A stretch of 64,000 nt of DNA. Origin: Rickettsiales bacterium (GTDB lineage: Bacteria; Pseudomonadota; Alphaproteobacteria; Rickettsiales; UBA998). The DNA is taken from positions 83,524 to 147,523 of the forward strand of contig JANQNR010000013.1 of the NCBI GenBank assembly GCA_028279475.1, in the 5' to 3' direction. Shown here piece by piece: positions 32,930-42,055 of the stretch (within the stretch, counting starts at the first letter, position 1; each line of letters starts with the position of its first letter). The notes beneath the pieces are model-generated. The model did not search any database. It saw only the letters and a list, made by a program, of their open reading frames with translations, and was not told where the DNA came from. A program made the position numbers and the translations under genes.

Positions 32930-33451
32930 TCACAGGCTACGAGACTGCAACGACGCAATGATAAAAGAAAACAAATAGTGCAGCAAAGGATAAAGCAGAA
33001 TTGTCAGTAAATTCCGCTCAATCACGGTGCCGGAGAGGATATCCCCACCAACCTGGATGGAAATGACCACCCATTCCACAACAAAAAACAGGCAGGCAAA
33101 GGAAGCAAAAACACCCCAGTTCGGCAGCATCCGTTCAACAAACCCGGTACGTTGTCGCAGGCGTCCAACACCGAGGCGAAATGCCAAGAATAACAGAGCG
33201 TAGGTGCCAAGCAGGCTGGTTTGAAATGCGTCATAAAACAAGCCACATAGAAAGACAACATAATGCGGCAGAAAGCGCGGTTGCCATAAGGTAAAATAAA
33301 AAATGGCCATGATCGGAAATGCCGGGTTAGTCATATCAACCAATGGAATCGGCAGATCAGTCATCGTTAGCAGAGTAAGTAACAACAGCGATACTCCCGG
33401 AAGCAGACGTAAGGTCAGCTGCCCGGAACGATGGGAAGCACGACGGCTCAC
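32930..33451 (-). CDS. mreD: Rod shape-determining protein MreD
   Basis: Multi-TM protein between mreC and mrdA with ATG overlap to mreC. Confidence 0.85.
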   Translation of the reverse strand: MSRRASHRSGQLTLRLLPGVSLLLLTLLTMTDLPIPLVDMTNPAFPIMAIFYFTLWQPRFLPHYVVFLCGLFYDAFQTSLLGTYALLFLAFRLGVGRLRQRTGFVERMLPNWGVFASFACLFFVVEWVVISIQVGGDILSGTVIERNLLTILLYPLLHYLFSFIIASLQSRSL

Positions 33452-34323
33452 TGTGCAGATGCGTGGTTATCTTCAGGAATCACGATACTGACAAAATGTA
33501 GTTTGCGCGTATCGCTGTAAGGCTTGATGCTGATCGTGTCGTCATGCACCGCACCGACTTCTCCGACCACCATATTGACCGGGAACAGTTTGCTGCTGCT
33601 GGTTACAAGGCGGTCACCGAAATCGAAAGCACTGGGGCGTTCCACATGATTCAATTGCAGTACGGTCGCGTTGTTGGTGCCAACCAGGATACCGCGTTCG
33701 CCACTGGTTTCATGTTCGACCGGAATGCGTGACTGGCGATCGGTAATCAATAAAATCTTTGCCAGATCACCGGACGTTTCCAGCACGTGTCCGATAATGC
33801 CTTCCGCTGCTACCACCGGCAACCCGGCACGTATGCCCTGATCGCCGCTGTGACGCACCAGCAGCGTATGGCTGATCGGATCATGATTCTTGCTGACAAT
33901 ATGTGCGGTTACGTAACGAGCATCGGCAATCGCTTTGATACCGAGCAAGCTGCGTAGCTCCTTGTTTTCGCGTTCCAGTTTTTGTGCCACCGTTTGCCAT
34001 TTGAGCAGCATGGCATTTTCCTCGCGTAGCGCCTGATTCTGGCTATGCATTTGCGTGACCTGCTGGACATTCTCACCAAAGCCCCGCATATAGTTTGCCG
34101 GACTGGATAGCAGGTTGATGACCGGTGCGATGATCGTTTGTGTTGCTGTACGCATACGTTGAGCAAATGCGTTTTCGCCGTGATGCAGGCTCATCAGCAC
34201 AATCCCGGTAACCAGCAGCACGATCAAACCGGTCGTCTGCAAGAGCGGACGCGGCCTAAATGCCAGTACAAGGGAGTTGGTGCTGCGGACTTTCATGTCG
34301 TGTATTTGTCGGTATATATTCAT
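33448..34323 (-). CDS. mreC: Rod shape-determining protein MreC
   Basis: ENKELRSLLG; AHIVSKNHDPISHTLLVRHSGDQGIRAGLPVVAAEGIIGHV; LVTSSSKLFPVNMVVGEV. Confidence 0.93.
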   Translation of the reverse strand: MNIYRQIHDMKVRSTNSLVLAFRPRPLLQTTGLIVLLVTGIVLMSLHHGENAFAQRMRTATQTIIAPVINLLSSPANYMRGFGENVQQVTQMHSQNQALREENAMLLKWQTVAQKLERENKELRSLLGIKAIADARYVTAHIVSKNHDPISHTLLVRHSGDQGIRAGLPVVAAEGIIGHVLETSGDLAKILLITDRQSRIPVEHETSGERGILVGTNNATVLQLNHVERPSAFDFGDRLVTSSSKLFPVNMVVGEVGAVHDDTISIKPYSDTRKLHFVSIVIPEDNHASAQ

Positions 34324-34398
34324 AACTATTACACCATAAACCTTAAGAATCCGTAAGTTGTAGCAGGGATTTTCAATTGTTGCATTCCCTTATCGTTA

Positions 34399-34478
34399 TA
34401 TAGCAGTTTGATTTTGTGATTACGCATCATTTATTCATACCAGCAGTTCATCCATTACAAAATCAAGGAACTGCTATA
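34399..34478. repeat. Imperfect palindrome P1 (TATAGCAGTT...AACTGCTATA)
   Basis: TATAGCAGTTTGATTTTGTGATTA ... ATTACAAAATCAAGGAACTGCTATA. Confidence 0.8.
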
Positions 34479-34488
34479 CTCTTAAAGA

Positions 34489-34544
34489 TATAGCACATCT
34501 TTCACTTGTGATTGCAAGGCGCAATCACAAAGTGAATGTGCTAT
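34489..34544. repeat. Imperfect palindrome P2 (TATAGCACAT...ATGTGCTAT)
   Basis: TATAGCACATCTTTCACTTGTGATTGC-AAGGC-GCAATCACAAAGTGAATGTGCTAT. Confidence 0.85.
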
Positions 34545-34577
34545 CTGGTTGACTGTGCCATAGCAGTAACAACTGAG

Positions 34578-34639
34578 TTTAGCAGTTTGGCGTTGTGATT
34601 GCGCCATCCAATACGCAATCATAAAGTGAACGCGCTATA
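34578..34639. repeat. Imperfect palindrome P3, overlapping 3' end of rsmD
   Basis: TTTAGCAGTTTGGCGTTGTGATTGCG ... CGCAATCATAAAGTGAACGCGCTATA. Confidence 0.75.
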
Positions 34640-35239
34640 CAGAAAGCTGAGTTTTGCTTTTCCGTAAATGCGTGTATCACTGAGGATGAATGCCGGGTGG
34701 GTGATGTCACGGGCTTTATCGGTTGCCGGGGTTTCAAGAATCACGACAGACTTTGAGTGCAGCCAGCCTTGCTGAGAAAGTCCTGATAAAAGTGTTTCCG
34801 TATGATCGTCGGCGTAGGGCGGATCGGCAAAGACCAGATCATAGGGAGCCTGTGCGGGCGGCAGCGTCCTGATGTCGGCGCTCCGCCATGCACAACGTTC
34901 AACTTCTCCCAGGGTCTCCGCATTGGTGCGAGTGCAGGCGAGCGAGGCAGGTGACTGATCCACAAAGGTGACATGCGCTGCACCCCTTGAGAGCGCCTCC
35001 AGGCCAATGGCACCGGAACCGCAGCATAAATCTGCCATGCGGCATCCGGGCAGCAGAGGGGTTTCGTCATTGCGTTGCCAGTGCATCAGAATATTAAACA
35101 GGGCTTCCCGTGTACGTGCTGCGGTGGGACGCACCCGTTCATTTGGAAGCGTCTGAATGCGCCGTCCCCGGTGTTTGCCTGCAATAATCTTTATCATGGC
35201 GTAACACTTACAGGATAGGTACAGGCTTGCATAGAGCAA
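34619..35239 (-). CDS. rsmD: 16S rRNA (guanine(966)-N(2))-methyltransferase RsmD
   Basis: IIAGKHRGRRIQTLPNERVRPTAARTREALFNIL; DLCCGSGAIGLEALSRGA; DLVFADPPY. Confidence 0.93.
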   Translation of the reverse strand: MLYASLYLSCKCYAMIKIIAGKHRGRRIQTLPNERVRPTAARTREALFNILMHWQRNDETPLLPGCRMADLCCGSGAIGLEALSRGAAHVTFVDQSPASLACTRTNAETLGEVERCAWRSADIRTLPPAQAPYDLVFADPPYADDHTETLLSGLSQQGWLHSKSVVILETPATDKARDITHPAFILSDTRIYGKAKLSFLYSAFTL

Positions 35240-35301
35240 CCATGCTATCTAAAACTTGCCTGCTTGTGTCCTCTTTTTAATCTACCGGCGTCGTAATAGC
35301 G

Positions 35302-35330
35302 TTGAACCTGCGTGCATAAAACGTTATACT
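35302..35330 (+). promoter_or_regulatory. Sigma70-like promoter of candidate ncRNA
   Basis: TTGAAC (35302-35307), 17 nt, TATACT (35325-35330). Confidence 0.7.
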
Positions 35331-35337
35331 CCGATTA

Positions 35338-35525
35338 CTGCGAGGTGCGTCAGGCATAACGACCCCTGGGCTAATAACAACCTCCCGGGAGCGGTCACTG
35401 TTACGGGCTTTGGCCTGTAAGATACTGCGCCCACCTATACTTAGGAGCCGAGTGTGGCTTACTCGCCAACGGCCTGCGCGGTACACATCAATAAGGGGCG
35501 CCCTCCTCATGCAGCGCCCCTTAAC
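35338..35525 (+). ncRNA. Candidate structured ncRNA, 6S RNA-like topology
   Basis: Preceded by a 17-nt-spaced promoter; closing stem GCGUCAGGC/GCCUGCGC; apical hairpin TTACGGGC-TTTG-GCCTGTAA; side hairpin CGAGT-GTGGCTT-ACTCG on the 3' strand; ends in GGGGCG...GCGCCCCTT. Confidence 0.55.
35493..35524 (+). terminator. Hairpin terminator of candidate ncRNA
   Basis: AAGGGGCG-CCCTCCTCATGCA-GCGCCCCTT. Confidence 0.65.
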
Positions 35526-35612
35526 TTTGACAGAGTGAATGCGCCGTACCAAACGGGTTACAGCATGACAGCCTTAATTTTATCTTAATATATGATGCTT
35601 ACAATGTAGCGC

Positions 35613-36428
35613 GTGGCAAAAAAAAGGCGCACATACAGCACGAAGGAAGATGGCTTTTCACTGGTTGAACTGTCAATCGTATTGGTCATTTTAGGTCTAT
35701 TGACCGGCGGAATACTGGCAGGTCAATCATTGATACGTGCCGCTGAGTTACGCAGTATTACGACAGAGATAGACCAATATAAGGTGGCCGTTAGCGCATT
35801 CCAGACAAAATATTTTGCTTTGCCCGGCGACATGCCGAATGCAACGGATTTCTGGGGCGAGGCACACGCCACACACGCCACCTGCGTGACCACTGCATCA
35901 ACCGGCACGGAAACCTGTAACGGCAATAATAACGGCCAGATACACTTCACCGTTGCCGTCGGCACGGACAGGTCGGAACGCTGGCGGTTCTGGCAGCATC
36001 TTGCCAACGCCGGGCTCATCAGCGGAACCTATACGGGTGTTACGGGGCCTGGCGGATATGAACATGCACTACCTGGTTTCAATGCTCCTGTCGCAAGAAT
36101 GAGCGGTACCGGCTATGGTATGTCATACATAGATTTCTCTAGCGGTGCAAACGCATGGTGGTACTCGAAATTTTATGGGAATGTATTTGTGTTTGGCGCA
36201 ATCCACGACGAATATGAGCCTTTTAACCCAGCACTCACGCCTGCGGAAACGTGGAGTATTGATGAAAAATTTGATGATGGTGAATCGGCCCTGGGCACGG
36301 TTATGACGTTCAAATCCTCCAATCCGGCAACGCCGGGGTGCTCTACGACCGATGTCATTACAACGGCAGAGTATGATTTGACGGATGATTCGATTCTATG
36401 CGCATTAATCGTCACGGGAGGCTTTTAG
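35613..36428 (+). CDS. Prepilin-type N-terminal methylation domain protein (type IV pilin/pseudopilin-like)
   Basis: KEDGFSLVELSIVLVILGLLTGGILAGQSLIRAAELRSITTEIDQY; likely GTG start. Confidence 0.88.
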   Translation: MAKKRRTYSTKEDGFSLVELSIVLVILGLLTGGILAGQSLIRAAELRSITTEIDQYKVAVSAFQTKYFALPGDMPNATDFWGEAHATHATCVTTASTGTETCNGNNNGQIHFTVAVGTDRSERWRFWQHLANAGLISGTYTGVTGPGGYEHALPGFNAPVARMSGTGYGMSYIDFSSGANAWWYSKFYGNVFVFGAIHDEYEPFNPALTPAETWSIDEKFDDGESALGTVMTFKSSNPATPGCSTTDVITTAEYDLTDDSILCALIVTGGF

Positions 36429-36476
36429 GCCTCGTGAAGCGTTGCGGTATTTCTATTAACGGCAGGCAATGATTAT

Positions 36477-37418
36477 TTAAAGACGCGCCGTGATAGTCTG
36501 TGAAGTACTCGCAATTCCCATGACCGGCGTCATGGATTCCGGCAAAACTGTGAGATCTGTTTCCTCAACATAATGCCAGGCAGATGGGTTGGCGAATAGG
36601 GCTTTCATCAACCGATTATTGATGGCGTGGCCTGGACGCGAGGTTTTCACTTGTCCAAGAATCCGATAACCGGCCAGGAAATAATCCCCGATGCAGTCCA
36701 GTGCCTTGTGACGGACGCATTCATCATCATAGCGCAACCCATCATTATTCATAATGCCATCATCGTCGATCACCACGGCGTTATGCAGAGAACCGCCCTG
36801 TGCCAGTCCCATCGACCGCAATGCTTCGACATCTTTTAAGAAACCGAAGGTGCGTGCGCGTGATAATACCTGCTTAAATGCCATCTCCACGTTATTGAAA
36901 TGATAGGATTGCTGCCCCACCGCATCATGTTCAAAGTCGATGTCCACGTCCAGCGCAAACCCTTCATCGCATGCTTGCAGCATCGCGCAGGAATCACCGT
37001 CATTCACCACGATCGGCGCGTCAATCTTGATGTAGCGGCGCGGCGCATCTTGCTGCTGGATACCGGCGCATTCAATCAGGAAGACAAACGGCTCCGAACT
37101 GCCATCCATCACCGGTACTTCCGGTCCGTTGATTTCAATCAGCGCATTGTCAATGCCACAACCCCACAAGGCGGCCATAAGATGCTCAACAGTGGAGACA
37201 CGCACCCCATACGGGTTTTCCAGCACGGTGCACAGACGTGTATCAACAACGTTCTTATAGTCCGCCGGAATGAGCGATGCCGCCTCTTCCTCAATATCCG
37301 TACGCTTGAAGCAAATGCCCGTATTTTCCGGCGCTGGTTTCATGACCATCGCAACGTTCTCTCCCTGGTGCAGGCTGATGCCGTCACAGGTAATGGCGCG
37401 TGCTAATGTTTGCTGCAT
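36477..37418 (-). CDS. lpxC: UDP-3-O-acyl-N-acetylglucosamine deacetylase
   Basis: QQTLARAITCDGISLHQGENVAM; TVEHLMAALWGCGIDNALIEINGPEVPVMDGSSEPFV; HKALDCIGDYFLAG. Confidence 0.97.
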   Translation of the reverse strand: MQQTLARAITCDGISLHQGENVAMVMKPAPENTGICFKRTDIEEEAASLIPADYKNVVDTRLCTVLENPYGVRVSTVEHLMAALWGCGIDNALIEINGPEVPVMDGSSEPFVFLIECAGIQQQDAPRRYIKIDAPIVVNDGDSCAMLQACDEGFALDVDIDFEHDAVGQQSYHFNNVEMAFKQVLSRARTFGFLKDVEALRSMGLAQGGSLHNAVVIDDDGIMNNDGLRYDDECVRHKALDCIGDYFLAGYRILGQVKTSRPGHAINNRLMKALFANPSAWHYVEETDLTVLPESMTPVMGIASTSQTITARL

Positions 37419-37630
37419 AGATAACTCCGCAATCTTTTGTATTTAGTCTATGCAGATTACGCAGACACAGGCGATACAACAAGGCACAGTTTGCAACAGA
37501 TTGTTACAATGAAGCATTCCCTTGGAAAACAAGTAATAAAGTTAGCATAGATAAGGTCACTATTATCGCTACATTAACATAGTGGCATAACATCATAATT
37601 CTGTAATATTGCGGTGATATTATAGATATT

Positions 37631-38638
37631 ATGCCAGCATTACCTGCGATACCATTGTTACCTACCATTGGCGGCCTCATCGTCAAGGGTGCGCTTGCCG
37701 TGCCAAAAATCGTGGTCGGTGGCATGAAGTTGGCAGGTGTGCTGGGTACCACCAAAACGGCCATTGATGTCGGCGGAAAAGTAATCACTAACCCGAGAGA
37801 GGCAATAGACGATGCCAAGCATGGCATTGTGGAAGGTGCCGAAAATGTCGGCAATACCGTCAAGGGACTGGTTACTAGCGCTCCCGCAGCTCCGTGGCTG
37901 CTTTCTGGGAGCGATACGATCAATAAAGAGATTGCCAACCTCCCCAGAGATAAACGTAATGAAATTTTCAAAGATTTGGGGGCTGAAGGACTATTGAATG
38001 GCGCACAAAATATTGCCTATGTCGCCGACAAACATTTTAGAGATTTCGATTTTGAAGCAGTGGGGGGGAAAGTCTTCGCCGGCAATAGTTGGCAACGCGC
38101 TGTGAGCAATGCCAAGAAAGCCATAGATGAAGTGTGGAGCAAAAAACACCATGACAATCCCCTCCTTGATTTTGGCTCTAAAATCTGGGGTACGATCACA
38201 GGAGGCATCACAGGATTTCTGGCTGGGTTTACCTCAACGGCACAAAACAATGTCGAAGATGCGATTATCGAAAAAGTGAATTTGATTGAAAAAGAATTGA
38301 TTGCCAGCGGTGCGCCAGAATTCTTTATCAAAGATCACGTCAGGCAGCAAATTCTGGATCAAGCCAAACAGATGGCCAAAGACAAAAGCTTTGGCGCCAT
38401 TACGCTGGACTTCGACGATAATATTAAAAAGGCGCTGGCACAGAAAAAACCGAAATCAGAGGTGGCTCAGGCTGCCAATCAGGCGGTGCAGGCCGCCAAT
38501 GAGTCCATATTGAAGGACACGGTTATCGCCCAGGAAAACGTCAATGGCGATACGCCCACTCCGCCCGGCGACACCCCACCTGTACCAGCGCAAGAAGGTC
38601 AGATTGCTCAAGGTACTGCGCAAATAGGTTCGAGCTAA
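37631..38638 (+). CDS. Hypothetical protein (335 aa), no recognised family
   Basis: Long ORF with own upstream gap; Pro/Gln-rich C-terminus. Confidence 0.7.
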   Translation: MPALPAIPLLPTIGGLIVKGALAVPKIVVGGMKLAGVLGTTKTAIDVGGKVITNPREAIDDAKHGIVEGAENVGNTVKGLVTSAPAAPWLLSGSDTINKEIANLPRDKRNEIFKDLGAEGLLNGAQNIAYVADKHFRDFDFEAVGGKVFAGNSWQRAVSNAKKAIDEVWSKKHHDNPLLDFGSKIWGTITGGITGFLAGFTSTAQNNVEDAIIEKVNLIEKELIASGAPEFFIKDHVRQQILDQAKQMAKDKSFGAITLDFDDNIKKALAQKKPKSEVAQAANQAVQAANESILKDTVIAQENVNGDTPTPPGDTPPVPAQEGQIAQGTAQIGSS

Positions 38639-38692
38639 TCGCTATCGCCAATATTACTTGATAAAACCCCTTGTTCCACACCCAAGATTCAG

Positions 38693-40351
38693 CTACACCC
38701 TGCCAACATGGCCTGATAAGGCGCTACGGAGAGTTGGCTGAGTGGTCGAAAGCGCTCCCCTGCTAAGGGAGTATATCCGAACGGGTATCGAGGGTTCGAA
38801 TCCCTCACTCTCCGCCATTTGGGATTCACCGATAAAAAAATCCTGCAAGCCGCTGAATATCATAGAGAAATTAGGGGTTCGAAACCCGTCTTTCCGGCAG
38901 TATGCCAAACGCTCCCTAAAGGCCAGTTTGAGCACGGTTCTCTTATGCTCTAATGTGCCTTCATGCCATAGTTTCTGCGGGTTTGCGAAGAATGTCATAG
39001 CGAGTTCGAACATCTCACCAAAGGGGCGGCGGTTTTGACCGATATTTTCCAGTTGTTCCTGTAATACCAGTTTTTCCCGTTCCAGCTTGTTGATCCGCGC
39101 TTCATAGGCTTTGATGACATTGGCGTTTTCAGCATCCACAATCTGATCGAGGAGCTTTTCGATGGTCTTCTGCGTGTCTTGCAGACTGGATTTAAGCGCC
39201 TGTTTTCTAGTGGCTTCATTCTCCCTTAAAATATTCCATGCCCGTTTTAGCATTGCTTGTCCCATATTTACGACGGTGGCAGATGGCCGTGCCGTTGCGA
39301 GAACCTGTTCAAACTGTGCTTCCATATCGGCACGGCGCACGGAACGCGGCGAGGCATCACACGACTTGTTGTAACAAAAATAATATGGATGCTTCTTGCC
39401 CGTCTTGCTTTTCGACCAGCAGGCGGTCATCGGATGACCGCAATTGGCACATTCAACAAAACCCCGCAGTGGAAAATCTGCATCAATATCAGACCGTACC
39501 GCCACTTTCGGCTTACCGTTCAGGCGCTCTTGAATTTTTTCAAAGGTCTCAAAGCTGATTAAACCTTCATGTTTTCCTTTGGTCAATGGAATGTCCCATT
39601 TTTTCACCTCAACATATCCTGCATACATGACACGGGTGAGAATACGATTTGCTGCTTCAATGGTGACCGTGCCAAAGCGCGTTTTGGGAAATTCAGGCTG
39701 TTTCTCCAAAAACCGCGCCACTTCCGCCTGTGTCTGAAAACGTCCGCAAGCATAACTTTCTAAGGCTTCCCTAATAATGGACGCCAGAGGTTCATCCGGT
39801 ACCATCACTTTACCATGACCCTGAATACGTTCATGCTTATAGCCAAGACTGGCAGGAAACGGCCAGTACCCTGCAATGAGTCTAGCTTGCTGACGCTTTT
39901 TGGTTTGTTCTGCATTCTTCTCGCGGTGATGCATGGCACTCAATGCCTGCATATTCTCAAAGTAGCGTCCATCGGCATCGATACCAAAGGTCATAGCAGG
40001 ACTTTCCAGCACTGCGCCGCAACTGTCTATCGCGTCCCGTAGATCGAGATGAACGCGAATATCACGCGCAAGCCTTGAGATGTCATCGACAATGACCACA
40101 TGGCGTTTCTGTTTGTTGCTCTTGAGATAGTCCAGCATCTCAAGAATACCGTCACGGTCGGCTTTACTCCCTGAAATACCGGAATCCTTAAACACATGAT
40201 GAACGTCATAGCCCTTGTAATCCGCATATTGCTTGCAATAGGTTGCTTGTGACTCGTTCCCCATTCCGGCTTTTAATTGCGCCTGTGACGACACGCGCGC
40301 ATAAATAACGGCATCGGTCAGGTCGTGGTGGTTTTGTCCAAATTCAAGCAT
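38693..40351 (-). CDS. Large serine recombinase (resolvase domain, recombinase domain, zinc ribbon), C-terminus antisense to tRNA-Ser
   Basis: AVIYARVSSQAQLKAGMGNESQATYCKQYADYKGY; GISGSKADRDG; VVIVDDISRLARDIRVHLDLRDAI; CANCGHPMTACWSKSKTGKKHPYYFCYNKSC. Confidence 0.93.
   Translation of the reverse strand: MLEFGQNHHDLTDAVIYARVSSQAQLKAGMGNESQATYCKQYADYKGYDVHHVFKDSGISGSKADRDGILEMLDYLKSNKQKRHVVIVDDISRLARDIRVHLDLRDAIDSCGAVLESPAMTFGIDADGRYFENMQALSAMHHREKNAEQTKKRQQARLIAGYWPFPASLGYKHERIQGHGKVMVPDEPLASIIREALESYACGRFQTQAEVARFLEKQPEFPKTRFGTVTIEAANRILTRVMYAGYVEVKKWDIPLTKGKHEGLISFETFEKIQERLNGKPKVAVRSDIDADFPLRGFVECANCGHPMTACWSKSKTGKKHPYYFCYNKSCDASPRSVRRADMEAQFEQVLATARPSATVVNMGQAMLKRAWNILRENEATRKQALKSSLQDTQKTIEKLLDQIVDAENANVIKAYEARINKLEREKLVLQEQLENIGQNRRPFGEMFELAMTFFANPQKLWHEGTLEHKRTVLKLAFRERLAYCRKDGFRTPNFSMIFSGLQDFFIGESQMAESEGFEPSIPVRIYSLSRGALSTTQPTLRSALSGHVGRV
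38728..38817 (+). tRNA. tRNA-Ser (anticodon GCT), CCA encoded
   Basis: GGAGAGTTGGCTGAGTGGTCGAAAGCGCTCCCCTGCTAAGGGAGTATATCCGAACGGGTATCGAGGGTTCGAATCCCTCACTCTCCGCCA: class II tRNA with long variable arm. Confidence 0.96.
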
Positions 40352-40655
40352 TGGTACTCTCCTTTTCTGTTTTCGTTGCGCGTATAAATTCTCCTACCAT
40401 GGTTGATTCTACCGTATCCGAATCGGGTTGTCTGGCGGTGCAAGCCGTATCGTTATGTTGTCCACAATTTTTCTTTTGCTCAACTTGCTGCACAGGATGA
40501 ATATTGAAGCCTATCATAGCAAACTCGCACATAATCTCCCAGATAAGCTGGAGGTACTCCCGTTTTTCGTCATCCGGTGCATCACTGGTTTCAAGCAGGT
40601 GTTCAAATTCCATCACATCGATGGTTAGGGTTGGTTTTTGTGGTGGTGTGGTCAT
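40344..40655 (-). CDS. Hypothetical protein (103 aa)
   Basis: ORF overlapping the recombinase start; co-directional. Confidence 0.5.
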   Translation of the reverse strand: MTTPPQKPTLTIDVMEFEHLLETSDAPDDEKREYLQLIWEIMCEFAMIGFNIHPVQQVEQKKNCGQHNDTACTARQPDSDTVESTMVGEFIRATKTEKESTNA

Positions 40656-40809
40656 GGCGGTGGTTCCTTTCGTTTGGTGTGTCCGGTTCCGCCGTTATCC
40701 GCACTTGTCTTACGGGCAGCAATAGGATTAATATCCTAATGCACCATAAAAATCAAGCATGGTAACGGCGCAAGCGATTCTTTTTTATGAACTTATTCCT
40801 AAGTCTTTG

Positions 40810-41748
40810 TTATCTGGACGGTTCATGGGACGGGGTGGATACATGCTCCTGTGTGTGGGGTTGTGACTGACTTTGTGCAGGTTGCGCTTTCTCCATGACA
40901 GCATCACGTTGTGCGACCATATCCTGCTGATTCAAAGGTTGCTGTGTGATCTGTTCTGGCTGTTGCGCCGGCACATGCTGTGCGGGTGCAGAAGATTGCA
41001 GTGCCATTTCATTGGCCTGTGCCTGATCGAGCCTGTCCTGTACAGCCTGATTATGATCGCGATATTGTTGCTGTATCTGTTGGATACGGGCATAAGCGGC
41101 AGGGATCATATTCTGGAGCTTAAGCAGATCATGATCATTCATGGTTCTCCCTTCACGCCACTGGCCTTGACCATCCTTATATAACTTACCGATAGAGATA
41201 TTGAGATATTTGCGTTCCTGATGTTCCCGTTCCCATAATTTGATGGTCATTGCGCCATCTTTGAATGTTTCCAGTGGTGCGTTTGGATTGTGCTGGTTTT
41301 GAGTGTTATTGCTCATAGGTGGTTCTCCTGAGTGGTGGTTAGATTGCTGGTGTGTGTGATCGTGCTGCTGTCCGCGCTGCGGTATTACCGCCCGCGTCAT
41401 GACAGCATTGCGTTGTTCGAGCATCCAGCGTTGCCCGAACGATTCCTTATGCACCGCATCGCGAATAGGGGGTGGTGGCACATAGGTCGGGGCAAGACGG
41501 TCGTCTTTGACCATGTTTGATGTGCCCTGTTCGGTGTTGTCCTGTTCTTTGATGTACGGCGGCGTTTGCCGATATGTGTCCAGCAGATCAAAATCATGAC
41601 GGAGGTACGGCAACCGCTCCGATGGACTCCATGGTGCGAGCACGTCACGCGGGGTGGGTTCGTTCTGCGCTGCCAGCCGTGCATTAAACGCCGCATGGGA
41701 CGGATGTGCATAACGGATATTCGGATTATCTGGCGTGCGATCATTCAT
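40810..41748 (-). CDS. Hypothetical Gln-rich element protein
   Basis: Co-directional with the coupling protein gene; central ETFKDGAMTIKLWEREHQERKYLNISIGKLYKDGQGQWREG segment. Confidence 0.7.
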   Translation of the reverse strand: MNDRTPDNPNIRYAHPSHAAFNARLAAQNEPTPRDVLAPWSPSERLPYLRHDFDLLDTYRQTPPYIKEQDNTEQGTSNMVKDDRLAPTYVPPPPIRDAVHKESFGQRWMLEQRNAVMTRAVIPQRGQQHDHTHQQSNHHSGEPPMSNNTQNQHNPNAPLETFKDGAMTIKLWEREHQERKYLNISIGKLYKDGQGQWREGRTMNDHDLLKLQNMIPAAYARIQQIQQQYRDHNQAVQDRLDQAQANEMALQSSAPAQHVPAQQPEQITQQPLNQQDMVAQRDAVMEKAQPAQSQSQPHTQEHVSTPSHEPSR

Positions 41749-42055
41749 AAAACTTTCTCTGATTGGCCGGACTCATCATCATCAGAAGTGGGCAGCCGAT
41801 GGCGTAGAGTCCGTCATGATGGATGAGACCGCGATTGCCGAGATAGACACAGCTTTGATATGATGGCTTATCCTGAAGACGGATGTGCGGCACGTCATCG
41901 AGCAATGCGTAGGCGATGATGGCGAGCAATTTCCAATTGCTGAGCAGATGCGCCAGCAATCGCAGCAGCCTTGCTGTGCGGAGCATCCAGCGAATACGGG
42001 TGATGGCGTTCATCTGCGCCCCCGTTTTAGCCCATAACGCAGTCGCACCCACCAT
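41741..42055 (-). CDS. Hypothetical protein (104 aa)
   Basis: ORF overlapping flanking co-directional genes. Confidence 0.45.
   Translation of the reverse strand: MVGATALWAKTGAQMNAITRIRWMLRTARLLRLLAHLLSNWKLLAIIAYALLDDVPHIRLQDKPSYQSCVYLGNRGLIHHDGLYAIGCPLLMMMSPANQRKFYE

Noticed and set aside
35277-35552. 91-aa minus-strand ORF
   Set aside because: It is antisense to the promoter-hairpin-terminator unit of the candidate ncRNA and has no recognisable family; more likely a chance ORF.
38874-38887. GGGGTTCGAAACCC, resembling a tRNA T-arm and possibly a second att site
   Set aside because: Only a short palindrome inside the recombinase gene; no acceptor stem or anticodon arm around it, so not a tRNA remnant I can support.
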